Assembly (NCBI RefSeq): GCF_900243745.1
Contig: NZ_LT984798.1
Coordinates: forward strand, 2,164,501 to 2,228,500
Source: Desulfovibrio sp. G11
GTDB lineage: Bacteria > Desulfobacterota > Desulfovibrionia > Desulfovibrionales > Desulfovibrionaceae
Reading direction: 5' to 3'
DNA length: 64,000 bases
Positions 6,880 through 17,000 of the stretch are shown here, piece by piece. The number at the start of each line of letters is the position of its first letter. The stretch's first letter is position 1. The position numbers were made by a program, and so were the translations under genes. The notes beneath the pieces were generated by a model. The model was not told the DNA's origin and did no database searches. It saw only the letters and a program-made list of their open reading frames with translations.

Positions 6880-8655
6880 ATGGCGACGATGTTTCCCGGT
6901 CAGGTAACAGAATTTTCCACTCCCGGTGAAGGGGCTACCTACGCGTTCTTGCAAAAGGCAGCGCGACCTGATGCACTTTTTCAGGCTTGGTATGAGCCGG
7001 ATATTGAAGACAGGGAGCCTGATTTTATTCTGTTGTCGCCTGACTGCGGCCTTATCGTGTTGGAGGTCAAGGATTGGCTGCTAGAGCAGATGTTGCAGTC
7101 AGACCCCAAGACCGTGCTTCTGCAACTGGGCGGACGGCAGGAACATCGCAAGAACCCTCTGGCGCAGGCCAGAGAGTACGTTAATGCGCTGCTTTCTTTG
7201 CTGGGCAAGTCCACGCCAGCTTCGCCCGATGGACGTGCGCAGCTACCCTGCCCCGTGACCTGGGGAGCGGTTTTTCCACATATCAGACGCGAAGCATTTC
7301 TTGCTTCCGGCCATGATGCCGTTATGGACCATTCCCGCATACTTTTCTGGGATGACATGCAGGAGACTTCTCCCCTGCTGCGGGACGCATCGGGGCAGAC
7401 CTTTCGCGCATGGCTAGCAGAGCATTTTCCTCCGCGTTTTTCTTTTTCCCTTTCTCCGACACAGACGGACTGGCTGAAAAGTCGCATCTTCCCGGTGGCG
7501 CGGCTGGATTTGCCGCAACGCTCTGCGGTCTCTTCTCTGGAGCAAAAAGAAACCATTCAACTACTGGATCATGCGCAGGAAAATCTGGCCCGCACGTTTG
7601 GGCCGGGCAAACACCTCGTGGCAGGGCCGTCCGGCTGTGGAAAAACGCTCATCCTTGCGCACAGGGCCTGGCATTTGCCTCGTGTGGACAAAAAGGTACG
7701 TCGCATTCTCATTACCTGCTTCAACCTTTCCTTGGTAGGTTATATCAGACGGCTGCTGTCCCGTAAGGGGGTCAGCCTTGGGCCGGACGGCGTGGAAGTT
7801 CTCTCTTTTTACAGCTTGTGTGAACGCATTTTAGGGGAACCTCTGGCCCACTCGCGCGAGCAGGGGGACTACTACAGTCTTGTGGTGCAGGAGGTCCTGG
7901 ACCGCCTGAACGGCTCCCATCCGCTTCAAGGCCATTGGGATGCCGTCATGGTGGACGAAGGTCAGGATTTTTCGCCCGAAATGGCCCAAGTCATGTTACG
8001 CCTGCTGCCGCCCCTCGGCAGCATGACCGTCGTGCAAGACACCAACCAGTGCCTGTATCGTCAAGATGGCGGCTGGGAACATTTAAATATTGAGGGGCTG
8101 CGCATACATCGCCTGACGCGGCAATACCGCAACACGAGGGCCATTGCCCGCTATGCGGCCCGCCTGCTGGATGCACCGCCAGCACCAGAAGATATGGCCG
8201 GAGCTACAGGCACTGAACCCACATGGCTGCACAGTTCGGATACCCGCACACAGGTAGAAGATGTGGCCAATGCGGTGGCGGCATTGGTTCATGGCGGCGT
8301 ACCCATGAGTGAAATCGCGGTACTCTACACTCATTCAAAAGCAGATGATGTGGAAAACCTGCCCCAATGCCTTCTGGAAGCCATAGAGGCACGAGGCGCA
8401 CTCTGTGTTTGGGCCGCGCGCGACCCTGCGAGCAAACGCGTTTTCGACATTACGACCGACAGCGTGACCATATCCACCATACATAGCACCAAGGGACTCG
8501 ACTTCGCGCACGTGTTCCTGCTGGGCCTTGACAAGCTCAATCCCGATTATCCCCGGCACCGCCGCCTTGCCTATGTGGGCATGACGCGCGCGCGGGAGAG
8601 TTTGACTCTTTGTGTTTGTGGAAAAGTCGGCATGGCAGGCGGACTGTTTGTTTGA
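6880..8655 (+). CDS. NERD-domain UvrD-like helicase
   Basis: The 591-residue protein fuses an N-terminal NERD domain (about 13-105) to a superfamily 1 helicase. The NERD part shows a PD-(D/E)xK-like pattern, Asp48 in EPDFILL and Glu62/Lys64 in LEVKDW, suggesting nuclease activity. The helicase has Walker A GPSGCGKT (249-256), Walker B VMVDEGQDF (around 360), and the UvrD C-terminal motifs STIHSTKGLDF and YVGMTRARESL. Such proteins are widespread in defence islands and DNA repair. It is 9 bp downstream of a zinc-ribbon gene and 59 bp upstream of the putative effector gene. The enzymatic class is sure, the biological role is inferred. Confidence 0.85.
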   Translation: MATMFPGQVTEFSTPGEGATYAFLQKAARPDALFQAWYEPDIEDREPDFILLSPDCGLIVLEVKDWLLEQMLQSDPKTVLLQLGGRQEHRKNPLAQAREYVNALLSLLGKSTPASPDGRAQLPCPVTWGAVFPHIRREAFLASGHDAVMDHSRILFWDDMQETSPLLRDASGQTFRAWLAEHFPPRFSFSLSPTQTDWLKSRIFPVARLDLPQRSAVSSLEQKETIQLLDHAQENLARTFGPGKHLVAGPSGCGKTLILAHRAWHLPRVDKKVRRILITCFNLSLVGYIRRLLSRKGVSLGPDGVEVLSFYSLCERILGEPLAHSREQGDYYSLVVQEVLDRLNGSHPLQGHWDAVMVDEGQDFSPEMAQVMLRLLPPLGSMTVVQDTNQCLYRQDGGWEHLNIEGLRIHRLTRQYRNTRAIARYAARLLDAPPAPEDMAGATGTEPTWLHSSDTRTQVEDVANAVAALVHGGVPMSEIAVLYTHSKADDVENLPQCLLEAIEARGALCVWAARDPASKRVFDITTDSVTISTIHSTKGLDFAHVFLLGLDKLNPDYPRHRRLAYVGMTRARESLTLCVCGKVGMAGGLFV

Positions 8656-8714
8656 GCTCTGTGCTGCCCAAAATATTCAAATGCGTTTCAACTAGCGAAA
8701 GTAAGGATAAATAA

Positions 8715-10316
8715 ATGCCTGACAATACCAATTCGTCAACATATGGCGCATCACCGTTGGCAAGTGAAACTCCTTTTCCAAAAAGTGTCGGCGCTGACTT
8801 TCATGAAGAATTGCGGCAGAGCGTACGCAGTTACAGCGCTAAGCCGAGTAATATTTCTGATCAGGCATGGCTTGAAGATTATCTTTCACAAAGGTTGCCC
8901 ACAGGTTCTCCTCACGCGCATGGCGCAGTTGCTGAGGATATTGTACGCGGCATAGCTGTGCATGAAGAAAAGAAGCAGAGCCTGCGTGCTGCCCAAGATG
9001 AAGGCATGGGGGTGGACGGTTGGCTTGCGCGGGAGGTTCGGCAAGGAGCCCGCACTGCAAATTTACATGAATTTGGTCAATATCTCACTCAAATAGATAC
9101 AGTAATACATGAGGCCAATATAGATCTGGCCGCAACTATTACCACCGCTGATGGACAGATCAACCAAAATTCGAATCTTGACGGTTTTCTGTTTGAAAGT
9201 GAACACGCGGCATCCTTCAATATGGACGCTGCCCTCAAAAATGAAACGGTAAGGGCGGAAGTATTGCGCCCAGAGCCAGGACAGACCTATGCCAAAAACT
9301 CCGCGGACATTGCAGTTGTGGACAGCGACGGCACTGTGCTGCAAGAATACCAGGCAAAATGTTACAAAGATGCCGAAAGTTCCAACGCCGCATTTGAAAA
9401 CGGCGATTACGGGGATCAAGGCAAACTGGTTCCCGAAGGGCATGCGCAGGGCGATACAAATTCCAGCATGCAACACGGGAAGGTTAAAAGTAAGCCCGTA
9501 ACCAAGGAAGAAGCCAAGGCCCAACAGCAAAAAGTCCAGCAAGAAGGTGACGCTCCGCAAAAAAGCTGGAATGACTTCACCATACGTGAACTGGCGGTGA
9601 ATATCGGCAGGCAATCTCTTGTGGCAACGGCACAGGGGGCCGTCTTGAGCACATCAATAAGTCTGGCAGTGTCTCTGGCGCGTCAGGAAGAGGTAGACGG
9701 CGAAGAACTGGTGGAGACGGCGGTCACCTCCGGGGCCAAGAGCGGGGCAAGCTGCGCAGTTGCCGGGGCGCTTAAAGTCTGCGCTGAAAAAAATCAATTG
9801 CCTCTAATTCCTGTACCCATACGTGAACAAGACGCAATTTTACGTGTCGCCACCGATACATCGTCAACAACTGTGGCTTCTGTATGCGGTCGCAGTGGAA
9901 ACTTGGCATCTGTTCTTCGCACGTCGCCCGCTGCTGTCGGCATATTGGCCTGCGTGGCTGTGGACGGAGCCTGCACTGCATACAAGGTGGGCAAGGGCGA
10001 ACTGACTGCTTTTGAGGGATACCTCCAAATGGAGCAAAGCACTGGTGCCGCTGTGGGAGGCGTTTTGGCCTCAATGCCAGCGGCTAAAGCGGGCGTTGCA
10101 CTGGGGGCCATGCTCGGCCCCGCTGGTGCTGCTATCGGGGGATTCGTGGGTGGGGTTTTGGGCGGTATGGCCGGGTCTACCGTATGCAAAAAAATTGTTG
10201 AAGGTGCGCAGAAACTCAGAGAAAAGGCCGTATCGGCAGTACAGTCCGTTTGCAAAACGGTATCTTCCTGTGTTTCGTCGGCCTTTTCCGCAGTAGCAAG
10301 TTTTTTTTCGTGGTAA
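8715..10316 (+). CDS. Putative nuclease/membrane effector with glycine-zipper C-terminus
   Basis: The 533-residue protein has no recognised family name. Residues 1-150 are hydrophilic and helical. A conserved-looking core (157-217) reads GFLFESEHAASFN, then NSADIAVVDSDGTVLQEYQAK. This resembles a restriction-endonuclease-like fold with Glu161, Asp198 and a Gln213-x-Lys215 in place of the usual (D/E)xK. Residues 300-355 and 400-490 are rich in Gly/Ala, with repeated GGV-L and AAIGGFVGGVLGGMAG stretches typical of glycine-zipper membrane segments. A nuclease head on a membrane-inserting tail would suit a killing or phage-defence effector. It begins a three-gene set ending in an AAA+ ATPase. No immunity gene is visible. 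Confidence 0.5.
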   Translation: MPDNTNSSTYGASPLASETPFPKSVGADFHEELRQSVRSYSAKPSNISDQAWLEDYLSQRLPTGSPHAHGAVAEDIVRGIAVHEEKKQSLRAAQDEGMGVDGWLAREVRQGARTANLHEFGQYLTQIDTVIHEANIDLAATITTADGQINQNSNLDGFLFESEHAASFNMDAALKNETVRAEVLRPEPGQTYAKNSADIAVVDSDGTVLQEYQAKCYKDAESSNAAFENGDYGDQGKLVPEGHAQGDTNSSMQHGKVKSKPVTKEEAKAQQQKVQQEGDAPQKSWNDFTIRELAVNIGRQSLVATAQGAVLSTSISLAVSLARQEEVDGEELVETAVTSGAKSGASCAVAGALKVCAEKNQLPLIPVPIREQDAILRVATDTSSTTVASVCGRSGNLASVLRTSPAAVGILACVAVDGACTAYKVGKGELTAFEGYLQMEQSTGAAVGGVLASMPAAKAGVALGAMLGPAGAAIGGFVGGVLGGMAGSTVCKKIVEGAQKLREKAVSAVQSVCKTVSSCVSSAFSAVASFFSW

Positions 10317-10353
10317 AATCCTGACTTAAAATGAATTTAAGACTGGAGAGGTT

Positions 10354-11553
10354 ATGCCTGATAGTATCAAAAAGATTAAGTTTTGTATCCGCATCAATGG
10401 CGTTCCGTGTCACACATTAAATGATTTGCAACAGAACTTTTATCTTCAGGATGTAATAGAATTATATATTCAGGGCATTTTAACCCGCTGGCTTGACAAC
10501 AATGGACACAAGAAAGAACTTTCGGCTTTGTCTGAGATAGATACAGTTAATGACAAGGTTGTTTTAGGGCAGAAACTGGCCGAAGTGCTGTGCCCCGAAT
10601 TTGATAAAAACAGTTTGAGCGCGGCACTAAAAGCCTTGGAATATGAGGCGCAACTATCGAGAATGGCAGAAATCGTGCCGCAGGGGCAGAACGGCTGGCC
10701 TGATTTCATCCAACTGTACCACGACAGCTTTGAAGAACTGTTACAGTTGATTTCAGAACGAAGAGCGGATTTTGAATTTTTATGTCACGCGGCAGTCTGT
10801 TTAGTAGAAAATTATTGGCAATTGGTTGAGGGAGGCATTCAAAATTTTCTGGCACGAATGTTCGATGAAGCGCCGTGTATTTTTTTTCCTCTCTTGATTT
10901 TGGGTAAATTTCGGGACAATGGGTACGGCGCTGTTATCAGAGAAGCTTTAGCTGGTCACCTTAATAGCTGCCTAAGTTGGGCACCGGGGCGACCTGATTC
11001 TGATGTTGATTGTATGTTGGAAGAACTAACCAAAGCGAATAAAAGACAATCTAAACCTAAAAAAATTGCCAGTGATAATGATACCCGCGGGCACTATTTA
11101 GCGCTAAGCGCTGTTAAAAAAATCATTGGAGGTTCATTCTTATTTAGAGATACTTGTTTTTCAGAATTTGTAGATAAATTATCGACTAACAATAGTAACT
11201 GTACTGCAAAAACATTTTTCCACTTTGTACATGACGAAAATTTAAAGGATTCCGTTAGGAAAAAAGATGGTTATTATTGCGTAACTCATGACATCATAAA
11301 CAAATTTTTAGTAATTTATACCAGGCATAATGCGCACGTAAGCAGATGTGATTACATAAAGCCTAATGGGCTGTTCCCAATACTATCAAAGATTGAGTTT
11401 AGTTTAATGTACTCATGTCCTCTTTTAGCATACATTGAAATTCCAGAATATTTGAAAGAAAAGATCATTCTCCCACCTTATAAAGATTGCACTAACAATA
11501 ATTTCCCCTATGAAGCGTTTAAACTCTTTTGGCGGAAAAATGAAATTAAATAA
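10354..11553 (+). CDS. Hypothetical protein, middle gene of the effector/ATPase module
   Basis: The 399-residue protein starts after CTGGAG. Its N-terminus contains LQDVIELYIQGILTRWLDNNG, a recurring helical motif that I have seen at the head of otherwise unrelated bacterial stress or conflict proteins, but I cannot assign a family. The rest is alpha-helical and Leu/Phe-rich, with two cysteine clusters and no catalytic signature. The base composition shifts from mixed to strongly AT-rich after about 11,030, which suggests a recombined variable domain. The gene starts 37 bp after the effector gene and overlaps the AAA+ gene by 14 bp, so it is almost certainly cotranslated with that ATPase and may be its adaptor or sensor. 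Confidence 0.6.
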   Translation: MPDSIKKIKFCIRINGVPCHTLNDLQQNFYLQDVIELYIQGILTRWLDNNGHKKELSALSEIDTVNDKVVLGQKLAEVLCPEFDKNSLSAALKALEYEAQLSRMAEIVPQGQNGWPDFIQLYHDSFEELLQLISERRADFEFLCHAAVCLVENYWQLVEGGIQNFLARMFDEAPCIFFPLLILGKFRDNGYGAVIREALAGHLNSCLSWAPGRPDSDVDCMLEELTKANKRQSKPKKIASDNDTRGHYLALSAVKKIIGGSFLFRDTCFSEFVDKLSTNNSNCTAKTFFHFVHDENLKDSVRKKDGYYCVTHDIINKFLVIYTRHNAHVSRCDYIKPNGLFPILSKIEFSLMYSCPLLAYIEIPEYLKEKIILPPYKDCTNNNFPYEAFKLFWRKNEIK

Positions 11554-13024
11554 CATGAAGCTATATATAAACGCTCTGCGTCCCATATTGCACATTCAAA
11601 GTAGGGAATATACAGATGTGTGTAAAAAAATACTTTTTGAAGTACCCGAAATGGATTCTTGCGCATTTCTGCAAGGATTGGGGGCCATTGATCCTAAATC
11701 GCAGAGCCTTTTAAAAGAGTGCAGTCTACAGCATTTTTTAGACATGTTCCGTGAAGAGGGGTACGAACGGCCAACGGCCATTATTCTTTTGGGCGTTTCT
11801 GAAGAAGACCTTGCGCAACCTGCCATCACAGCCCGCCTTTTGTATATTGCTGAACGCACCTTGCACTGCGGGGGCTACCAAGCCACAGTGTTCTGGGTCT
11901 CTGATAATGGGCTTGCCCCCAATCAACTGGAACATCTCATAACGCTGCTTCCTTATGATCGCCCGCAACAGGTTGATATAGAAACTTTTTTGTGCAGCTA
12001 CGCCCAACAGATGAACTTTCAGATCAGCGAAGACGATGTGGGGCGGCTGGCGCTGGAACTCAAAGGGCTTTCGTTTTTTCAGATCAAAAGCATTCTCAAC
12101 CTTGCCTATGTGGACAAGGGAATTGTCACATGGGAAGATCGGCGGCTTATCCTTCAGGAAAAAAAACAGATTGTCCAAAAATCGGGCCTGCTTGAATACG
12201 TGGATTGGCAGTCCGATCTTGAGAGCGTTGGCGGTCTTGGGCATTTGAAGCTCTGGTTGGAGAAAAAGGCTAAAGTAATGCAGCGTCTTGATGCTGCACT
12301 TAAAGCGGGTGTTGGTATTCCCAAGGGCATTTTGATTGTTGGCTTTCCCGGTTGTGGTAAATCATTGGTTGCCAAAACCACGGCAACACAGTTTGGTTTG
12401 CCTTTGCTGCGTCTGGATGTGGGAAAAATTCTTGGCAAATATGTTGGTCAATCAGAGCGGAATATGCGCCTTGCCCTGGCCCAGGCTGAAGCTGTAAGCC
12501 CTTGCGTTCTTTGGGTCGATGAGATCGAAAAGGCTTTTGCTGGCGGCGATGGCTCAGGGCATGAGGTCACCTCGCGGCTTATAGGTCAATTCCTGACCTG
12601 GATGCAGGAAAAACAATCGACTGTTTTTGTTGTGGCGACAGCCAATGACCTTGAGCGCCTTCCCACAGAATTTTTGCGCAAAGGTCGCTTTGATGAAGTT
12701 TTTTCTGTGGGCCTTCCTAACAAACAGGAGCGGTACCAAATACTTAAAATACATTTGCGCAGACGAAATCAGTACGACCCTACTATGAATATGGCGAAGC
12801 TGCTCGACTTGACTGAAAGCTTTTCAGGCGCGGATATTGAAGCCGGCGTTGGGCAAGCTGTTGAAAATTGTTTTCTTGAGGACTGTAAAAAATTCGTATC
12901 AGAAGATGACCTGATTGCTGCCATGAAAGACATCACACCACTGTCAAAGGCTTTGCAGAACAAATTCGCCAAGATGAAAGAAAAACTTGGCGAATACAAC
13001 GTAAAGCCAGCCAGTGAAGCGTAG
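11540..13024 (+). CDS. Ycf46-like AAA+ ATPase
   Basis: I place the start at ATG 11540, 14 bp inside the end of the preceding gene, rather than the ATG at 11510. The 494-residue protein has the Ycf46 layout: an N-terminal sensor-like region ([17 protein letters not shown]), a linker helix region, then an FtsH-type AAA+ domain with Walker A GFPGCGKS (268-275), Walker B CVLWVDE (322-328), EKAF, and arginine fingers in [10 protein letters not shown] near 380-383. Ycf46 proteins are remodelling ATPases of unknown substrate. Here it closes the effector module and probably remodels or activates one of the two upstream proteins. Confidence 0.85.
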   Translation: MKLNNMKLYINALRPILHIQSREYTDVCKKILFEVPEMDSCAFLQGLGAIDPKSQSLLKECSLQHFLDMFREEGYERPTAIILLGVSEEDLAQPAITARLLYIAERTLHCGGYQATVFWVSDNGLAPNQLEHLITLLPYDRPQQVDIETFLCSYAQQMNFQISEDDVGRLALELKGLSFFQIKSILNLAYVDKGIVTWEDRRLILQEKKQIVQKSGLLEYVDWQSDLESVGGLGHLKLWLEKKAKVMQRLDAALKAGVGIPKGILIVGFPGCGKSLVAKTTATQFGLPLLRLDVGKILGKYVGQSERNMRLALAQAEAVSPCVLWVDEIEKAFAGGDGSGHEVTSRLIGQFLTWMQEKQSTVFVVATANDLERLPTEFLRKGRFDEVFSVGLPNKQERYQILKIHLRRRNQYDPTMNMAKLLDLTESFSGADIEAGVGQAVENCFLEDCKKFVSEDDLIAAMKDITPLSKALQNKFAKMKEKLGEYNVKPASEA

Positions 13025-13358
13025 AATATAAATAGCACCACAGTCATCGCGGGCAGTCTGTTTTCCATTTCTCAGCTTTTTAAGCCGCAATGACAAAATA
13101 CTCCCTTGTGCCAAAAGCATGAGGGAGTGTTTTTATTGTCGCCTCTTAGTATTTTTTTCTAAAAAAATCCTTCATTCCAGCTTCTGGAACCTGCCTGATC
13201 CATAAGGATTGTGACGCGCCCACGCTGCCAGCGTGGACCCCACAACCTCAGGGGCAGGCTATGATGCCAGACGAAAACAAAATCCAACATCAAAAAAGCC
13301 GCCATGTGGCGCACCCCACACCACACTCTGTCGTGCAGGTCGTGGCCTGTGCGCAGGC
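13025..13358. other. Intergenic stretch with two hairpins
   Basis: Between the AAA+ gene and the convergent HTH gene lie a terminator (13100-13134) and a second inverted repeat, CCACGC to GCGTGG at 13220-13236, without a T tract. Nothing else is recognisable. Confidence 0.5.
13100..13134. terminator. Terminator after the AAA+ gene
   Basis: ACTCCCT and AGGGAGT pair with a 15-nt loop and are followed by GTTTTTATT on the plus strand; AAAATA on the other side lets it also work in the opposite direction. Confidence 0.75.
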
Positions 13359-13895
13359 TTATTCTTCAAAATACAAGCCTGAAAATTCGCTGAGGTTGTT
13401 GAAAAACTCCCTGATGTCCACCCCGGTGGCCGCCACCAGTGCCAGCGCCGACATGACACCCGGCTCCTGCCTGCCCTTTTCTACAGCGTTCACGTTGCGC
13501 AGATTGTACTCCGCTGTTTTCGCCATAGCCGTTTGTGATACTCCGCCCGCCGCTCTAGCCTGGGCAAGCAAGGGACCAAAGAGGCATTTGGTGTCCTCCT
13601 CCACTTCAGGGGGGTGGTACATCACTGGCACAGGTCCAGATGGCTGCTCCGCAGGGCACAGGCTTTGCGTGACGTCGCCTTCAAGCAATCTCTGGAAAAA
13701 ATCTCCAGGGGCAGCTCCTACCCCCACCACCATGCGCAAGGCAAGCATAACACCCGGTTGTCGGATGCCTCCCTCAATGCGTTGCAGATTACGAATATGA
13801 TAGGGCAGGCGCACAGCCAGTGTCCATTGTGAGACATTGTGTTGTATGCGCTCCTGTCGAAATGCTGGTCCAAATGGGCATAGTGAGTCTTGCAT
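13359..13895 (-). CDS. Transcriptional regulator with two tandem XRE-type HTH domains
   Basis: The 178-residue protein holds two similar halves, each with a helix-turn-helix of the XRE/Cro kind: FRQERIQHNVSQWTLAVRLP with IRNLQRIEGGIRQPGVMLAL, and LAQARAAGGVSQTAMAKTAE with NLRNVNAVEKGRQEPGVMSAL. The duplicated ERGxxEPGVMxAL segment is clear. The gene is divergent from the autotransporter, with 154 bp between the two starts holding the shared 33-bp promoter box. Regulation of the autotransporter and itself is the natural inference. Both HTH copies may touch adjacent half-sites. Confidence 0.8.
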   Translation of the reverse strand: MQDSLCPFGPAFRQERIQHNVSQWTLAVRLPYHIRNLQRIEGGIRQPGVMLALRMVVGVGAAPGDFFQRLLEGDVTQSLCPAEQPSGPVPVMYHPPEVEEDTKCLFGPLLAQARAAGGVSQTAMAKTAEYNLRNVNAVEKGRQEPGVMSALALVAATGVDIREFFNNLSEFSGLYFEE

Positions 13896-13936
13896 ATTAC
13901 AAGATTTCTATGAAATGTTGCTTATTATCTAGTAGT

Positions 13937-13969
13937 ATATTGACCGACGTCCAATATTGCATAATTATC
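13937..13969 (+). promoter_or_regulatory. Second copy of the 33-bp promoter box, upstream of the autotransporter
   Basis: The copy begins ATATTGACC and ends CATAATTAT, matching 5116-5148 at 26 of 33 positions. It sits 81 bp before the autotransporter start and inside the divergent promoter region of the double-HTH gene. Confidence 0.5.
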
Positions 13970-13972
13970 ATG

Positions 13973-13999
13973 TCTGACGATAAATACTGTCAGATTTTC
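13973..13999 (+). promoter_or_regulatory. Small hairpin in the autotransporter leader
   Basis: TCTGAC and GTCAGA pair across 10 nt and are followed by TTTTCTT, located between the promoter box and the ribosome site. It could act as an attenuator or an operator. Confidence 0.35.
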
Positions 14000-14049
14000 T
14001 TAAAGGAAGCCGTTTTCGGCACAACCAGACAATTTCTGAGGAGGAATGC

Positions 14050-17000
14050 ATGCGATTTACACAAGGTGCTCTGGGCATGCTCGCGCAGCGTTACAAGGGG
14101 ATTCTGAAAAAATGTCACTTGCTTAATACGCTTGGCGCAGTGGTGGTCAGCGCATTTTTGATGGGAGGGGCCAGCATGGCGTTTGCCGCAGCCCCCATCA
14201 TCATCAGCGACAGTCATCAGGTGGCGGACAGCATTACCGAAGAATATACCACTATTGACGTCAATAGCGGCGGTTCCGTGAGCATTGCCCGCAATGGCAA
14301 GGTAGTGGGCACGGATGTCACGGTGAACAGCGGCGGCACTCTTACTTCCGGCAAAAATCTGCACTTCGGAAACTTTTCTGGCGCAGAGCCTAACACCGGC
14401 CTGCTTGCGAACACGCTCACTATTGACGGGGGCGTGGTGACCGGCACGCACCTGGGTTTTGGGAATGGCGGCGTGGTAGCCGTCAATGGTGGCGGACGTC
14501 TCACACTGGATACTATGAATGATAACACCAATTCTGCCTGGGGAGGAAACGGCAAACTCACCATCAATGGCGGTATCCTGGATATAGCGAACCTGAGCAT
14601 CGCTCACGACAAACTGGTGGAAGCAGATACCGCCAACTCGTTGATTCTTACCAACAATGGTCAGCTCATCGTGCGAGATGCCCTGGCCATCACGGACGGC
14701 AGCTTTACCAATACGTTGGGTGGAGCCATCAAGGCAGGCAAGCTGGTCATGGACGGCCAAAGCTATACGCACAATACGTCAAATTCCCTGAATATTATCG
14801 GCATGGCAGGCGGCGGCGCGTTCTTTACCGGGACGAACCTCACCGTGTCGCAAGGCGATGTATTTCTCGGTTCTGACGCCACGCCCTCCGGCACGCACAC
14901 CACTACGGCGGACGTGTCCGTTGACGGCGGCTTGCTGCAGGTGGGGCACGGCAACTGGCAGGCTGGAGATCTGACCCAGACTGGCGGGCAGGTCAAGGTC
15001 AGCGGCAACGGCGTATTGGCCGTGGGCAAGCTCGACCAATCCGACGGCCTGCTCACCGTGGGCGGCACATCCAATACGGGTAAGCTGACGGTTGACGGCT
15101 CTTTTGCCAACACCACGTATAACGCAGGTACGGCAGGTGTGGCCGTCACCGGCACAGGCGTGCTGGGTGTGAAGTATAGCGAACTGGTCAACGCTGCTGG
15201 AGATGACTTTCTCTACACCGCCACCCAGAAAGCCATCAACGTGGCTGAAGGCGGCACTTTGCTGCTGAACGGCTACAGCGGTTCCGACATGACGGTAGCC
15301 GAGTTCAAGACATTGTCAGACAAGCTTTTGTCAACCGGCAGCACGGGGACGGTGCAGGGCATTAACGTGGATACGTCCGGCGCATCCTTACAGGATGTAG
15401 CCAGTGCCCACCTTGCCGTGCCTGACGCGGTTGTGGACGGCAGCGCTGGGATTACCTCTGGGGCAGCGACAGTGGGCGGCGTCACGGGCGCGACTGTCAT
15501 ATCCGGCGGTGCGAGCCTTACTTTGACTGGGCAGGGAGCTGCCGCAGAGGTGCTGGCCACAGACGGTGTGACCCTGGATGCCAGCACTCTTACGCTTGGT
15601 TCTAACGCCGGTTCCGCTGGCAGCGGCACACTGTATGGTGATATCGATGCTTCAAGCAGCACCGGCACCAGCACTATCAACGTGGTCAACGGCAACTACA
15701 CCGTCGCTGGTGAGATCAAGGGTGCTCACACCACCAACTCAACAAACATTAACGTCACCAATAGCGGCCGCCTGACTGCGCAAAGTCTTGAGTTGGGCAG
15801 CAACGATACCATCAATGTGGGCAATGCCAGCAACAGCGGCACTCTCATTGCCACAGACATCAGCATGAACGGTGGCCGGATCGACTTTGACCCGCCCTTT
15901 GCTGCCGCTGGTGATACTTCCAACGCCTCCATGGGCGGCTTGGCCTTCACGTCCAATGCTGTGGACGCCCTCATGACTGTGGGCCAGAACAGTATGGTTT
16001 CTCTGGGCAGCACTGATGCCGAATGGCTGCGTACCGAAGTGCAGCGTTTTCAAAGTGATGGCAAGGGACTGTGGGGGCAGGACATTACCGCAGCGCTGGC
16101 CCTGCGCACGCCGCAAACTCTGGACGCCGCAGGTGGCATCAATGTGGACGGAACCTGGGTTACGGGCGGTTCTGCCGCTACTGCCAACACCGCGCATTTT
16201 GCCGACAAATCCCTGCTGGTGGTGGACGCCGCAGGTGTCGGCAGCGGCGTGGCCCTTTCAGGTGAAGCCGGAGGCACCAGCACTCTTATTGTAGATTCCG
16301 GAGCAAAACTGCACATCGTGGGCGGCCAGGACGGAGAAACGCTGAACGTCACTGGCGGCTTTGGTGCTTCCACAAAGGATGCTGCCAGCTGGACAGGCAG
16401 CAACCTGACCACAAGCACCGCTCTGCTTTCCGCTACGGGTGGCACGTTTGATACAGCCAATGGCGCGTACAGCGTGAGCCTTAAGGCCAATGCGGTGGCT
16501 TCGTCCTTCCCCATGCTGTCGAGCAGCATGGGGGCACTGGTAGATCGCATGGTGATTCAGACCGGGGTAAACCCGAATTCGCCCAACGCGGGCGTGCGCT
16601 TCATCTCCCGCGCCATGAGCGACAATTACATCGGCACGACAGACCGCAACAAGGCCGCTGCAACTGTTGAAGGTGCGGCCCAGATGGCTGCCGTAGGTGC
16701 CGTGCAGGGCAGCACCCTGAGCGCAGCAACTGCTGCTTCCGGCGCTGTGCTCAACCGCACATCTATGGCGTTGCCGCGAACGGATATGAGCCAAGCCGTG
16801 GCCGTGCGCCAAGATACGGACGGCAGCCTCAGCCTTGATTCCGGCCTCAGTGCAGGGGACGGCCTTAAAAACGGCCTTGGGATTTGGATCATGCCGCTTT
16901 ACCAGTCCAACAGCGTGTGGGGCATGAAGGCAGAAAACTTCAAGACCGGCTACAACAGCAACCTGGGCGGCATTGCCATGGGTGCGGATTACACCATCAA

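Noticed and set aside
13261..13800. 179-residue plus-strand frame
   Set aside because: Opposite strand of the double-HTH gene, whose two HTH motifs are clear.
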